64,000 nucleotides of DNA from an uncultured Duncaniella sp. (GTDB taxonomy: Bacteria; Bacteroidota; Bacteroidia; Bacteroidales; Muribaculaceae): the NCBI RefSeq assembly GCF_910577345.1, contig NZ_CAJTMT010000009.1:45912-109911 (forward strand). Reading direction: 5' to 3'. Shown here one piece after another: positions 8,074-16,799 of this stretch. Each line of letters begins with the position of its first letter. Position 1 is the first letter of the stretch. A program made the translations under genes and the position numbers. The notes beneath the pieces were generated by a model, which had not been told where the DNA came from, did no database searches, and saw only the letters and a list, made by a program, of their open reading frames with translations.

Positions 8074-11000
8074 ATGACAAAGGAAGAAGCAGAAGTTACC
8101 CTAAAGGTCAATTCGGAACAAGCAAGAAAGGAATTTGAGGCGCTTGAAAATAAAGCGACTCAATTGCGTGCAAAATTTGCTGATGCCTACCGTAAAGGAG
8201 ACACCAGAGGTATCAAGGAGATTAACGATGAACTCAACAAGGTCAATCGTGAGATGAACCGTATGCGCCTGAATGCTGCAAACATCCGGGCAGCCATGAA
8301 ACGGCTTGATGAAGCTACTCCAAAAGAGATTCAGAGTACCATTAAGCTCATTAATCAGGAGTTGGGTTCCGGACGCATCAAACGAGGGAGTAAGGAGTGG
8401 CAGTACTACACCAATCAGCTTAAATTGGCTCATGCGGAGTTGAAGAAGGTTCAAGCGGAAATGCGTGAGACGGAAGGATTTTTCTCTCGAGCTAACCGCA
8501 GGGTCAACGACTGGGCCACTTCTATCGCTGCCGGAGCTGCAGCCTTCGCCGGAGTGACGTTGGCCGGAAAGGCTGCTGTCCAGACTTATGCCGACATGGA
8601 GGCCGAAGAGGCCAACGTCAGGAAATACACCGGCATGACTCAGGAAGAGGTCGCAAGTCTGAATGAGGAATTCAAGAAGATGGATACCCGAACCGCCCGA
8701 GCGGAACTAAACCGGTTGGCGCAGGAAGCTGGCCGTCTCGGCAAGACTTCAAAGGAAGATGTCCTCGGTTTTGTCAAGGCTTCCAATCAGATAAACGTTG
8801 CCCTTGATGAACTCGGTGATGGTGCGACCCTCGAACTCTCAAAGCTTACAAGTATTTTTGGCGATGAGAAGCGATTGGGAACGGAAAAGGCTCTCCTTTC
8901 GGTTGGTTCTGTAATCAATGAGCTTTCACAGAACTGCACTGCCGGAGCTTCATATCTCGTGGATTACTCGCAGCGCATGGCCGGTGTAGGCGCTCAGGCC
9001 CATCTGACCATACCGCAGATCATGAGCTATGCTGCCGTCCTCGATTCGCAGGGTCAGAATGTGGAGGCTGCAGCAACCGCCATGTCGCAGCTTATAATGA
9101 AAATGTATCAGGATCCGGCTAAGATTGCCAAAGCTGCCGGAATGGATGTTAAAGAGTTCTCGGAAATTCTGAAAAAGGATGCCAACGAGGCCCTTCTCAC
9201 ATTACTCAAGACTCTCGGATCGTATGGTGGTATTGAGAAACTCGCTTCAATTTTTGATGAGATGGGAACAGATGGGGCGCGGGCTTCCGCTGCCATCGCT
9301 GCGCTTGCCGGTAATGTAGACATGCTCGTGTGGGAACAGGGCGAGGCAAACAAAGCATTCCGGGAAGCTACTTCCGTCACCAAGGAATATGAAGTCCAGA
9401 ATACTACCGTACAGGCAAAGCTCGATAAGTCTCGTAAGAAGTTTACAGAAATGGCCGTGACTCTCGGTGAAAAGCTGTTGCCGGCAATGACCTACAGCAT
9501 CTCCGGAACATCAATGCTCATGCAGGTGATGAATGTGCTGGTCAGCTTCTTTGCTTCACATGCCAAGACCATCGGTATTCTCACCGTTGCAATGGGATCA
9601 TATTGGGTTGCTCTCAAAGCTGCTGCCGCATGGCAGACCATATATAATACCGCTGTGGCTGCAGGTCTTTCAGTTGAAAAAGGATTTTATGCCTCACAAT
9701 GTCTGTTGAGTGCCGGAATGGCGCTTCTGACCGGAAATACCACTAAAGCGGCCACCGCATGGAAATTGTTCAATACCGCAATAAAGGCAAGTCCCATAGG
9801 GCTTGCTGTCAGCGCTATTGCGACAGGCATTACAGTTCTGTCCTCCTGGATCTATAAGAATAGGGAAGCTGCTGAAGAGGAACGCCGCATTGCCTCCGAA
9901 CGTAAGAAGCGGATGGAGGATTTCAAAAAGGGGCTTACTTCTGTCGGTGCTGCAGCTGCTGAAAATGCCACCAAACAGACTCAGAAGTTAAAGGCCCTCT
10001 ATGATGCAGCCACCAATGAATATAAGGCCACGAAGAAACGAGAGGAGGCTGCCAAAGCCCTACAGGCCACATTCCCTAACACATTCAGTAATCTCTCCTT
10101 GGAGAAAATCATGACCGGAGAGGCTGCCGATGAATACCTCCGTCTTGCCAAAAATATCAAGGAAGTGGCCAAGGCGGAAGCTGCCCGTGACAAGATCCAG
10201 TCTAATTATAAGACACAGCTTGATCTGGAGATGGAAAATGAGGACCTCGCTGACTCCCTGCAGGAAAAAGAACGGCAGATGGACGTTCTTGAAAAAAGGA
10301 TTTCCGGACTCAGATCTGCGGCTAAGGGAAGCTATGGAAAATCTGCTGAACTTAAAGCAGCTAAGGCGACCCATGCTGAATTACTTTCTGAAATATCGGA
10401 AATTGATGAGCGTATGGCCGAGAATAAGGATAAGATGAAACTGGTCGACAAGGCTAATGACAAACTTCAGAAGATAGTCGACAAGGCCGTCAAGCCTATC
10501 GAAGCCCCCGAAAAGCCTCAGGAATTCGCTGACTTTAAAGGTGAATCCGAACGTGAGCGCAAAGCCCGCGAGAAGGCTGAACGTGAACGGAAGAAGCGTG
10601 AACGTGAGGAGACTGCCGAGGAAAAGCGTCTGCTTAAGGAGCATCTGGAGACCGTGAGTACTGCCAGGCATAAGGAAGATGCTCTCAATCTCGCATCCTA
10701 TACCTCAGGACAAAAGAATTATCTTGAATATACCGAGGCAAAGGCTGTCATCGAGGAGAAATACATTGCCGATTCCCTGAAGGTCCTTGAAGAGCATGGC
10801 AAGAAGGATTCTGAAAAGTATGCCAAATTGCTCGAGCAACGCGAGAAGCTTCAGAAGGAGTCATCTGACCGTGTGCGCAAGGCTTCGCTTTTCGATGTCG
10901 AGCAGGATCATAAGGGTAATGAGGATAAGATTGTCTCCGATTTCTATGACCCGAACGGCACACTGTTTCAGAATCAGAAGGCCCTCAATCAGCGCCTTCT

Positions 11001-12252
11001 CGATGAAGATGTCCGTTATCTGACAGCCAAACGCGACCTCTATTCCGAGGGTTCCGACGAATGGATAAAGCTCAATGCCCATATCGAGGATCGCGTTGCC
11101 CGGGACAAGCTCGATAAGCAGCGCGAGATGGCGGAAGGTCTTCTCCGATATTCGAAAGAATATCAGGAAATGGATAGGAAATCTCGTGAGGAGGCTGAAA
11201 TAAAACTTCTGGATAAACTGAAAGAAATGGGGCTAATTTCGGAAATGGCCTATCAGATTGCATTAAGATCTATACGCGAAAAATTCCGTAGTGAAGAAAT
11301 AGATGCTCGACAGAAGGAGATTGATGATCGTCATGATGTTATCGAGAATGAATTCAATGAGGTCAGAGAAATCATGGCCGGAAGTATGGATCCGTTTGGT
11401 AATGCATTGGTCGAGATGGCCATCAGTTGGGCGAAACTTATGGACGATATGAAAAATGAAGGTGAGGGAATGTGGAATTCATTTGGGGATTTTGCAGCTC
11501 ATACGCTTTCCCTTACCGGAGCCTTGATTTCACAGTACTCGAGCTATGTCGATGCTGAAAGAGATGTTGAGCTTGCTAAGATAGAAAAACGCTATGACAA
11601 AGAGATTGAGGCTGCTGGAAACAATACCAAAAAGAAGGAACAACTTGAGAAAGAGAAGGAGCAGAAGATTGCCAAAACAAAAAAGCAATACGCATCCAGG
11701 GCTATGAAGTTGGAAATTTCTCAAGCCTTGGCTCAGACTGCAGTCAATGCAATCCTCGGTTATCAAGCTGGCTTAGAGTTCCCATTTCCGGCCAATACTG
11801 TTATGCCTCATGTTCTTGCCGGACTCGCTGTGGCGCAGGGTATGATTCAGGTAGCCACCATCCGAAAGCAGCATCAGGCCGAAGCTGCGGGTTATTATTC
11901 CGGCGGTTTTACCAAACGTGACCCCGACAACCGTAAGGAGGTGGGTGTGGTCCATGCCAATGAGTTTGTGGCCAACCATAAGGCCGTGGCCAATCCTGCT
12001 CTCTCTCCAATCCTCGGTCTCATCGATCATGCGCAGCGCACCAACACCGTCGGTTCCATCACGGCCGACGATGTCAGCAATGCCCTCGGCAAAACCACGG
12101 GGGTGAGCGCGAGGGGGGGGAACCGGCCCCGGCTGTCCGCGACAAGGCCATTGCCGAATCCATCGCGGCTCTCTCGGTCGTGTCGGCCGAAAACCGTGCT
12201 GTCATCGAGAAGCTTTCCCGTCAGATCGAGGATGGAATCTATACCTCTATGA
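8074..12252 (+). CDS. Phage tail tape measure protein, frameshifted C-terminus
   Basis: The 1392-residue frame has an N-terminal coiled coil, a TP901-type tape measure core (about residues 150-450, including the AAVLDSQGQ and DEMGTDGARASAAIAALAG segments), hydrophobic stretches (about 500-600) and long charged coiled coils (about 690-880 and 950-1240). Tape measure proteins set tail length and are ejected with the DNA. The frame leaves its natural course at a run of eight G (12113-12120): the encoded end is Arg/Ser/Pro-rich and unlike the rest. The -1 frame continues with EPAPAVRDKAIAESIAAL to a stop at 12324-12326 that overlaps the next start. Confidence 0.85.
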   Translation: MTKEEAEVTLKVNSEQARKEFEALENKATQLRAKFADAYRKGDTRGIKEINDELNKVNREMNRMRLNAANIRAAMKRLDEATPKEIQSTIKLINQELGSGRIKRGSKEWQYYTNQLKLAHAELKKVQAEMRETEGFFSRANRRVNDWATSIAAGAAAFAGVTLAGKAAVQTYADMEAEEANVRKYTGMTQEEVASLNEEFKKMDTRTARAELNRLAQEAGRLGKTSKEDVLGFVKASNQINVALDELGDGATLELSKLTSIFGDEKRLGTEKALLSVGSVINELSQNCTAGASYLVDYSQRMAGVGAQAHLTIPQIMSYAAVLDSQGQNVEAAATAMSQLIMKMYQDPAKIAKAAGMDVKEFSEILKKDANEALLTLLKTLGSYGGIEKLASIFDEMGTDGARASAAIAALAGNVDMLVWEQGEANKAFREATSVTKEYEVQNTTVQAKLDKSRKKFTEMAVTLGEKLLPAMTYSISGTSMLMQVMNVLVSFFASHAKTIGILTVAMGSYWVALKAAAAWQTIYNTAVAAGLSVEKGFYASQCLLSAGMALLTGNTTKAATAWKLFNTAIKASPIGLAVSAIATGITVLSSWIYKNREAAEEERRIASERKKRMEDFKKGLTSVGAAAAENATKQTQKLKALYDAATNEYKATKKREEAAKALQATFPNTFSNLSLEKIMTGEAADEYLRLAKNIKEVAKAEAARDKIQSNYKTQLDLEMENEDLADSLQEKERQMDVLEKRISGLRSAAKGSYGKSAELKAAKATHAELLSEISEIDERMAENKDKMKLVDKANDKLQKIVDKAVKPIEAPEKPQEFADFKGESERERKAREKAERERKKREREETAEEKRLLKEHLETVSTARHKEDALNLASYTSGQKNYLEYTEAKAVIEEKYIADSLKVLEEHGKKDSEKYAKLLEQREKLQKESSDRVRKASLFDVEQDHKGNEDKIVSDFYDPNGTLFQNQKALNQRLLDEDVRYLTAKRDLYSEGSDEWIKLNAHIEDRVARDKLDKQREMAEGLLRYSKEYQEMDRKSREEAEIKLLDKLKEMGLISEMAYQIALRSIREKFRSEEIDARQKEIDDRHDVIENEFNEVREIMAGSMDPFGNALVEMAISWAKLMDDMKNEGEGMWNSFGDFAAHTLSLTGALISQYSSYVDAERDVELAKIEKRYDKEIEAAGNNTKKKEQLEKEKEQKIAKTKKQYASRAMKLEISQALAQTAVNAILGYQAGLEFPFPANTVMPHVLAGLAVAQGMIQVATIRKQHQAEAAGYYSGGFTKRDPDNRKEVGVVHANEFVANHKAVANPALSPILGLIDHAQRTNTVGSITADDVSNALGKTTGVSARGGNRPRLSATRPLPNPSRLSRSCRPKTVLSSRSFPVRSRMESIPL

Positions 12253-12326
12253 TAATGGACGGTGAGCAAGGCTTCCACCGCAAGTATGTCAAATATCAGA
12301 AACTCCTTAACAACCCCAAACGATGA
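12113..12326 (+). other. Out-of-frame natural end of the tape measure gene
   Basis: In the -1 frame from the G8 tract the sequence encodes EPAPAVRDKAIAESIAAL..., 68 residues that look natural, ending KLLNNPKR and TGA at 12324-12326. That stop overlaps the next gene's ATG at 12323 (ATGA), as in other overlaps of this prophage. A tract of nine (or six) G would restore the frame. Possible causes are a sequencing or assembly slip, a real phase-variable tract, or -1 ribosomal slippage on the G run. Confidence 0.75.
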
Positions 12327-14428
12327 TTCAGATTTTTCTCGACGGCCTTCAGGCTGCGGTTCCGGATAAGACCTCAATCAAGTTCACCACGGAGAATCCG
12401 TATTTCACCAAGACTTCGTCCTATACCTACGAGATTGAACTGCCGTTGTCAATCAGTGCCAACCGGATGATTTTCGGATGGATCGACCGTCTCGATGTCG
12501 ACATCTCCACACGCACCATGAGCGCCCGGCTTGTCGTCGACAACCGCACCATCCTTGTCGGTACGGCTCACGTCACTTCGGTTTCGAATACCTCCGTCAA
12601 GGTTCAGTTGCTCGGTAGTGAGGCGTCCTACAATTACGGCAACAAAATGGCCGAGACATACATCGACGAGCTTGATCTCGGCGACTGGTTGACCACGACC
12701 TTCCCGGATCTGTATCCTGAAGGGACTCGGTTTTCCGGTACGACCGCGCCTATCCTTGCCATCGAGCGGTTCGGACTCGGGAACCGTCCCGGTATTTCCG
12801 GAACCGGCTCTTCTTCACCGGATCTTTCGTTGTCTTATCCAATGGGTGCGCAGCCTTGGGTTGCTTTCCCGGTTGTGAATTCCACTGCCGACATCAAGTG
12901 TAACGACTTCGCTTTCTATGAGCAGACCGAAGGACGGAGGGATTTCATTATGAAGCTCCGTTCATATTCCGGCACCCGTGAGGCCTCAGGCCGACCCAAT
13001 GATGACAGTCCTGTAGATTCCTTCGCCGTACAGCCTTATATATGGTTCATGGCCGAGAAGATTGCAGAGGCCACAGGTTTTACTCTCAGCCATGATGACA
13101 ATTATCTTTTCAAGAACCCTTTTTTCAAAAGAATTTTCATTGCCAATGCCAACAATTGCATCGAGTGCAACAAGTGTCTGCCTCACTGGTCTGTCAATGA
13201 ATGGTGGACGGAGATAGAGAACACTTTCGGTGTTGTCATGACCGTGGACTATGCCGACATGTCGATGAAGCTGATGAGCCGTAAGGAATATTATATCGAC
13301 ATGGACAGGGAGCGCCGTTTCACATTTGTCAACCGTGTCCTCGATGAATATTCCGTGGAGGTTGACGATGATACGCAAAGCGACATATCAGTTTCCAATG
13401 TCGGGTTCTCTGATTTTGAGTATGGTCGGGAGGATCTTTTGTCGGAATTTATCATTAATAATGCCAAATTTTCGGACGGTCATCCTGATGTTTCTTCTTT
13501 GCTTGATGCCATAAATGTTGAGTCAAGTGACAGGAAAGAACGCTACCGGGCCACAGTGTTCAGGTGTGATGACGGGAGACAGTTCATTTACTCTCTCGAT
13601 TGTGGGGCCGATTCGGCCGATCGTCTGGAGAAAGCAGACTCCGGCAGCGGGCTTCCTGATACCAATGGCGGGCGTTTTGAATTCTCGACCGCTTCCGGAA
13701 AGGGTGAGGGACTGGCCGAAGTCAACATGTTCCGGCCACGCATTGCTCGTGATGAAAGCGAGGATCTTGATGTGCAGCTCCGTTTTGTCCCGGCGCGCAC
13801 GGTGTTTGTCGATGCAGACCTTTATCTCAAGTATTCCCGTCATCCCGGAGCTGTAGAGAAGGACACCCCGGTAGCATCCTTTCAGGTCACGGCTATAGAG
13901 AGGCCTGATCGTGGAGATATGGAATGGTATAAGGACAAGGCCGGAGATGAAATTGACATCGAGGCTGTCATTGCCGGAAACGAGGACGAACAGTCGGACA
14001 GCGAGTCATCAACGGATCTGATCTATATTGCCATTGACAATCCTGAGTTTGATTCGCATGATGTAAATGTCAAGATAGGTGAATCTGAGACCCTGCAACA
14101 GAAATTCACCTATCCGCGCGCTATCATCCGTGAAAGGACAATGGGGCTGATAGGTGATGGTGTCAAGGTGACCGACCCCGGTGTCAGCCTCTCGCTTATT
14201 CCCATCGAGGGGCAGACGAATCTCGCAAGTGAGACATTGACCGGATCCGTGAGCATCGACACTCTCAACCGCTACTGCATAAAGTTCATAGCCGATGCAA
14301 TCCCGGATGTCGGCTCGGTGTTCAATATCCGCAACCGTCTCTTCGTCTGCGAAAAAATCGAGGCCGACATCACTGTTGCCGGCCTCGGTAGAATGTTGAC
14401 AGGGTATTTCTATAAAATCACGTTGTAA
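12323..14428 (+). CDS. Phage tail/baseplate-associated protein
   Basis: This 701-residue protein follows the tape measure gene with start-stop overlap, the usual place of a distal tail or baseplate hub protein. It starts with a beta-rich region (IFLDGLQAAVPDKTSIKFTT), has a cysteine cluster CIECNKC near residue 280 followed by NEWWTEIENTFGVVM, and an acidic Ser/Asp/Glu-rich stretch near 550-570. Similar proteins follow tape measure genes in other Bacteroidales prophages. I recognise no catalytic motif. The cysteines could bind a metal (inferred). Confidence 0.65.
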   Translation: MIQIFLDGLQAAVPDKTSIKFTTENPYFTKTSSYTYEIELPLSISANRMIFGWIDRLDVDISTRTMSARLVVDNRTILVGTAHVTSVSNTSVKVQLLGSEASYNYGNKMAETYIDELDLGDWLTTTFPDLYPEGTRFSGTTAPILAIERFGLGNRPGISGTGSSSPDLSLSYPMGAQPWVAFPVVNSTADIKCNDFAFYEQTEGRRDFIMKLRSYSGTREASGRPNDDSPVDSFAVQPYIWFMAEKIAEATGFTLSHDDNYLFKNPFFKRIFIANANNCIECNKCLPHWSVNEWWTEIENTFGVVMTVDYADMSMKLMSRKEYYIDMDRERRFTFVNRVLDEYSVEVDDDTQSDISVSNVGFSDFEYGREDLLSEFIINNAKFSDGHPDVSSLLDAINVESSDRKERYRATVFRCDDGRQFIYSLDCGADSADRLEKADSGSGLPDTNGGRFEFSTASGKGEGLAEVNMFRPRIARDESEDLDVQLRFVPARTVFVDADLYLKYSRHPGAVEKDTPVASFQVTAIERPDRGDMEWYKDKAGDEIDIEAVIAGNEDEQSDSESSTDLIYIAIDNPEFDSHDVNVKIGESETLQQKFTYPRAIIRERTMGLIGDGVKVTDPGVSLSLIPIEGQTNLASETLTGSVSIDTLNRYCIKFIADAIPDVGSVFNIRNRLFVCEKIEADITVAGLGRMLTGYFYKITL

Positions 14429-14483
14429 AAGCGGATGTGATGATGTATCTTTGCATGAAACTATAACATCTATGTATTATTTT

Positions 14484-14515
14484 TTTGCACAATCCAAAAA
14501 CTTGTCGTAAGTTTG
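14484..14515 (+). promoter_or_regulatory. Bacteroidetes-type promoter
   Basis: TTTG at 14484-14487 (-33), then 20 bases, then TAAGTTTG at 14508-14515 (-7), matching the TTTG/TAnnTTTG consensus. Transcription would start near 14522, giving a leader of about 200 bases before the small gene at 14726. Confidence 0.65.
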
Positions 14516-14521
14516 CAGTGC

Positions 14522-14725
14522 TAAAATCTACGAACGACTTAAGTTCCCGTGAGCCTCGGATAAGGCTCGGACATTCTATTCGGGCATTTTTTATGCCCAT
14601 ACATACACACAGCCATACGGCTGTCATATCCAGTACATACTTGGCTCATCGGAGCGTTGTTTGTAGGTTTTAGCGAACGGGATATGACAGCCGTTTTTCT
14701 GTCTAAACGCTAAAACCTACAAACG
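14522..14725 (+). ncRNA. Highly structured leader or small RNA
   Basis: The stretch has a series of perfect stems: GAGCCT/AGGCTC (14551-14568), GGGCAT/ATGCCC (14582-14598), AGCC/GGCT (14611-14622), and two long arms in the order a-b-a'-b'. These are CGGCTGTCATATCC (14618-14631) with its inverse at 14680-14693, and GTTTGTAGGTTTTAGCG (14659-14675) with its inverse at 14708-14724. Because the arms interleave, they form a pseudoknot or two mutually exclusive folds, as in a switch. It contains no convincing coding frame. The last arm ends next to the start of the 62-codon gene and could hide its ribosome binding site. Confidence 0.55.
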
Positions 14726-14914
14726 ATGAAAAAGAACAGACAGACAGGCCGAGTGGCCTCTGAGAAAGTACGCGGTATCCTCGCGGAACTCGCCGATGCA
14801 ATCTGCAATGCACAGGACAAGGTCGTCCTCGGCCTTTCCGGCAACACCTTCGAAATCCATCTCGAGGGCGGAACAATCAATATCTCCATCGACATGAAAG
14901 GAGGTGCAGCATGA
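14726..14914 (+). CDS. Small phage protein, function unknown
   Basis: This gene encodes 62 residues: a basic N-terminus (MKKNRQTGRVASEKVR), a helix with AELADAICNAQDK, and a beta-rich C-terminus (TFEIHLEGGTINISIDM). It starts right after the long inverted arm of the leader and overlaps the next gene by 4 bases. I do not recognise a family. Confidence 0.6.
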   Translation: MKKNRQTGRVASEKVRGILAELADAICNAQDKVVLGLSGNTFEIHLEGGTINISIDMKGGAA

Positions 14915-15189
14915 CTTACGAAGAAAAGCTCCAAGCCGTGATCGAAGACCCCGTAAAATGTGGCCTTTCACCAATGGCCCCTGTACTGGCCATGTTCCTC
15001 ATGGACTACCGTCCGATTGTGCCACCTGTCGATGTCGATACGAATATGACATCTCAGGAGATCGCCATGGAACTTGAGGCAAACGTAATACTTGAACGTA
15101 ACGAAATCACCAAAGTAATGCTCTTCCTTGGTTACAAACTGCATTTCAGTACTGTTCAGGTAAACGATTGGTCGATGCGCCGAATCTAA
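14911..15189 (+). CDS. Small phage protein, function unknown
   Basis: This gene encodes 92 residues, mostly helical and acidic (TSQEIAMELEANVILERNEI). It starts by ATGA overlap with the previous gene, so both come from one message under the structured leader. It is the last plus-strand gene before the integrase. No family is recognised. Confidence 0.6.
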   Translation: MTYEEKLQAVIEDPVKCGLSPMAPVLAMFLMDYRPIVPPVDVDTNMTSQEIAMELEANVILERNEITKVMLFLGYKLHFSTVQVNDWSMRRI

Positions 15190-15235
15190 AGATAACTACC
15201 AAAATAGATCACATTTTTTTTACATTTTTATATTG

Positions 15236-15262
15236 GCAGCTCCGTCGTGATGACGGAGCTGC
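15236..15262. terminator. Bidirectional terminator between small genes and integrase
   Basis: A perfect 11-bp stem GCAGCTCCGTC/GACGGAGCTGC with loop GTGAT lies between convergent genes. T-rich sequence follows it on the plus strand and A/T runs on the other side. Confidence 0.8.
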
Positions 15263-15269
15263 TTCCGTT

Positions 15270-16433
15270 TTATAGCTCTCCCTTGAAGTGCTTTGTCTCA
15301 TCATGGACCGGGAGGTCTCGTCCCTGAAGATATTTGTTGGTAGTGGAAATGTCGGTGTGTCGGGCCTGGTCTCTCGCGATGACAATGCCCATTGCGTTCG
15401 CGAGGTCACGGATTCCGGAATCCTTCAGGGAGTAGAACTGGTATTCATCTCCCCAACGGAGCGCCTTGCGCACCTTCAGCCATTGCCTTCGGAATATCTC
15501 TCCGCTTGCCTTTGTCCGGCAAGTCCTCATTTTGTCTCCGAAAATGTAACAGTCGCCGTCATGGCTGAAAAGGTCGAGGTCGATCATCATGCGCGCGAGC
15601 TCGTCGTTAAGTCCTACCTTGCCGTCGCGCTTGTTCTTGCTGACGGCTGCCGGGATGAAGACACTCTGTTCCTTCAGGTTCACATCGCGGATGCGCACGT
15701 TGCTCAGTTCCTCCGGACGTATCATAGTGTAATACTCCATCATGCAGGCGAGGAAGAACAGTGGATTCTTCTCACGCAGATAGCGGGACAACTGGCGGAG
15801 CATCTGAGGGGTGAGGGGCTGACGCTTCTTGGCATCCTCCGGAACTTTTTTAATTTTTTCTATTGGATTAGTAGACAGGTAGTCCCTCTCCATAAAAAAA
15901 GCGACTAATGCTGAACACCATCCGCGGTAGTTGTTTCTGGTACGACCACCGACTTCTCGGTCTAAATACAACCAATCGAGAAAATCCGAAAAGAAAGAAC
16001 TGTTAAACTGATACACATAACGTGGTGGTAATATCTGCAAGGCAATATACTCCCGCAGGACATTCAATTTTGAACGATAGTTTTGTCGAGTTTTTAACTT
16101 AGGGAATTTATCGATTGATACTTCATATTTATTTAAAGCTTCTTCAACTGAAGTATATCCTCTGTTGTCATCGACATTGACCCATGGCGACCATCCACAA
16201 CGGAGCTGCTTTGTCAGAGCTTCGATGAGTTCTGCAGCCCGTTTGCGCCGGTCTGTAACCTTTTTGATTGAATCGAGATGATATTTCTTCCGTCTCATTG
16301 TCCCCGTCGCGGGGTCAAAGGATGTGAAATCTACATACCATGTTTTTGTGGTGTGGAGTTTTGGATAGGTGAAGCTCAATACTTCACTCTTTGGTGAAAA
16401 GTTTTTTCGTGCCGGGCACATTTTTTTTAACAT
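15270..16433 (-). CDS. Phage-type tyrosine recombinase/integrase
   Basis: This 387-residue integrase has an N-terminal arm-binding region, a SAM-like core-binding domain (about 95-195) and a catalytic domain with Arg239 (YTMIRPEEL), SLKDSGIRDL at 335-344, ARHTDISTTNKY at 357-368 and the nucleophile Tyr368. The usual HxxR box is replaced by KDSG with an Arg two residues later (Arg342), a variant I associate with Bacteroidales integrases. It should insert the prophage at the adjacent tRNA-Ser. The gene reads away from the tRNA, with its start 135 bases from the tRNA 3' end. It could also act on other sites such as the fibre cassettes, but nothing here shows that. Confidence 0.9.
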   Translation of the reverse strand: MLKKMCPARKNFSPKSEVLSFTYPKLHTTKTWYVDFTSFDPATGTMRRKKYHLDSIKKVTDRRKRAAELIEALTKQLRCGWSPWVNVDDNRGYTSVEEALNKYEVSIDKFPKLKTRQNYRSKLNVLREYIALQILPPRYVYQFNSSFFSDFLDWLYLDREVGGRTRNNYRGWCSALVAFFMERDYLSTNPIEKIKKVPEDAKKRQPLTPQMLRQLSRYLREKNPLFFLACMMEYYTMIRPEELSNVRIRDVNLKEQSVFIPAAVSKNKRDGKVGLNDELARMMIDLDLFSHDGDCYIFGDKMRTCRTKASGEIFRRQWLKVRKALRWGDEYQFYSLKDSGIRDLANAMGIVIARDQARHTDISTTNKYLQGRDLPVHDETKHFKGEL

Positions 16434-16456
16434 TCTTTGGCAGTTGAAAGAATGTT
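16429..16456. promoter_or_regulatory. Palindrome over the integrase start codon
   Basis: AACATTCTTT (16429-16438) and AAAGAATGTT (16447-16456) form a perfect 10-bp inverted repeat with an 8-base spacer, covering the integrase ATG (16433-16431). It could be an operator or a hairpin limiting translation of the integrase. Confidence 0.5.
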
Positions 16457-16518
16457 GCGGTGAATAAATTAACTTTTGTCTCTCCTTACCGATGTCTTAC
16501 TTTTGTCTGACACCAAAA

Positions 16519-16558
16519 ATTAAAAACCTCCTAATCATTTGATTATGAGGTTTTTAAT
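16519..16558. terminator. Bidirectional terminator between tRNA-Ser and integrase
   Basis: ATTAAAAACCTC (16519-16530) is perfectly inverted at 16547-16558. The A and T runs at both arms allow function in either direction, closing the tRNA transcript on the minus strand. Confidence 0.7.
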
Positions 16559-16568
16559 TTGGATTTTG

Positions 16569-16655
16569 CGGAAAGACAGGGATTCGAACCCTGGGTTCCC
16601 GTAAGGGAACAACGGTTTTCGAGACCGCCCCGATCGACCACTCCGGCATCTTTCC
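16569..16655 (-). tRNA. tRNA-Ser(CGA)
   Basis: On the minus strand the acceptor arm GGAAAGA pairs with TCTTTCC. There is a D-arm (GGAGTGGTCGATCGGGG), anticodon loop TCTCGAA with anticodon CGA, a long class II variable arm (TTGTTCCCTTACGGGAAC) and a T-arm GGTTCGAATCC. The 87-base length and variable arm confirm serine. CCA is not encoded. The integrase beyond its 3' end marks it as the probable prophage attachment site; the other att copy is outside the window. Confidence 0.95.
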
Positions 16656-16694
16656 TTTTAGTCGTTATTTTGTTGATTTTTGTTTTCAACGGTG

Positions 16695-16702
16695 CAAAGG
16701 TA
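16695..16702 (-). promoter_or_regulatory. -7 box of tRNA-Ser
   Basis: TACCTTTG on the minus strand fits TAnnTTTG and lies 40 bases before the tRNA 5' end. No TTTG at the usual -33 distance was found. Confidence 0.5.
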
Positions 16703-16799
16703 GGAAAAATTTTTGAATCATGGCCTACAATCTTCCAAAAAATCTTTACCTCCCGCGCTGAAAACGACTGAAAACCGAAAGCTATAAATGATTCAATCC

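Noticed and set aside
14485..14673. 62-codon frame in the structured leader
   Set aside because: Its product (MHNPKTCRKF...) reads straight through hairpin arms and resembles no protein; RNA structure explains the region better.
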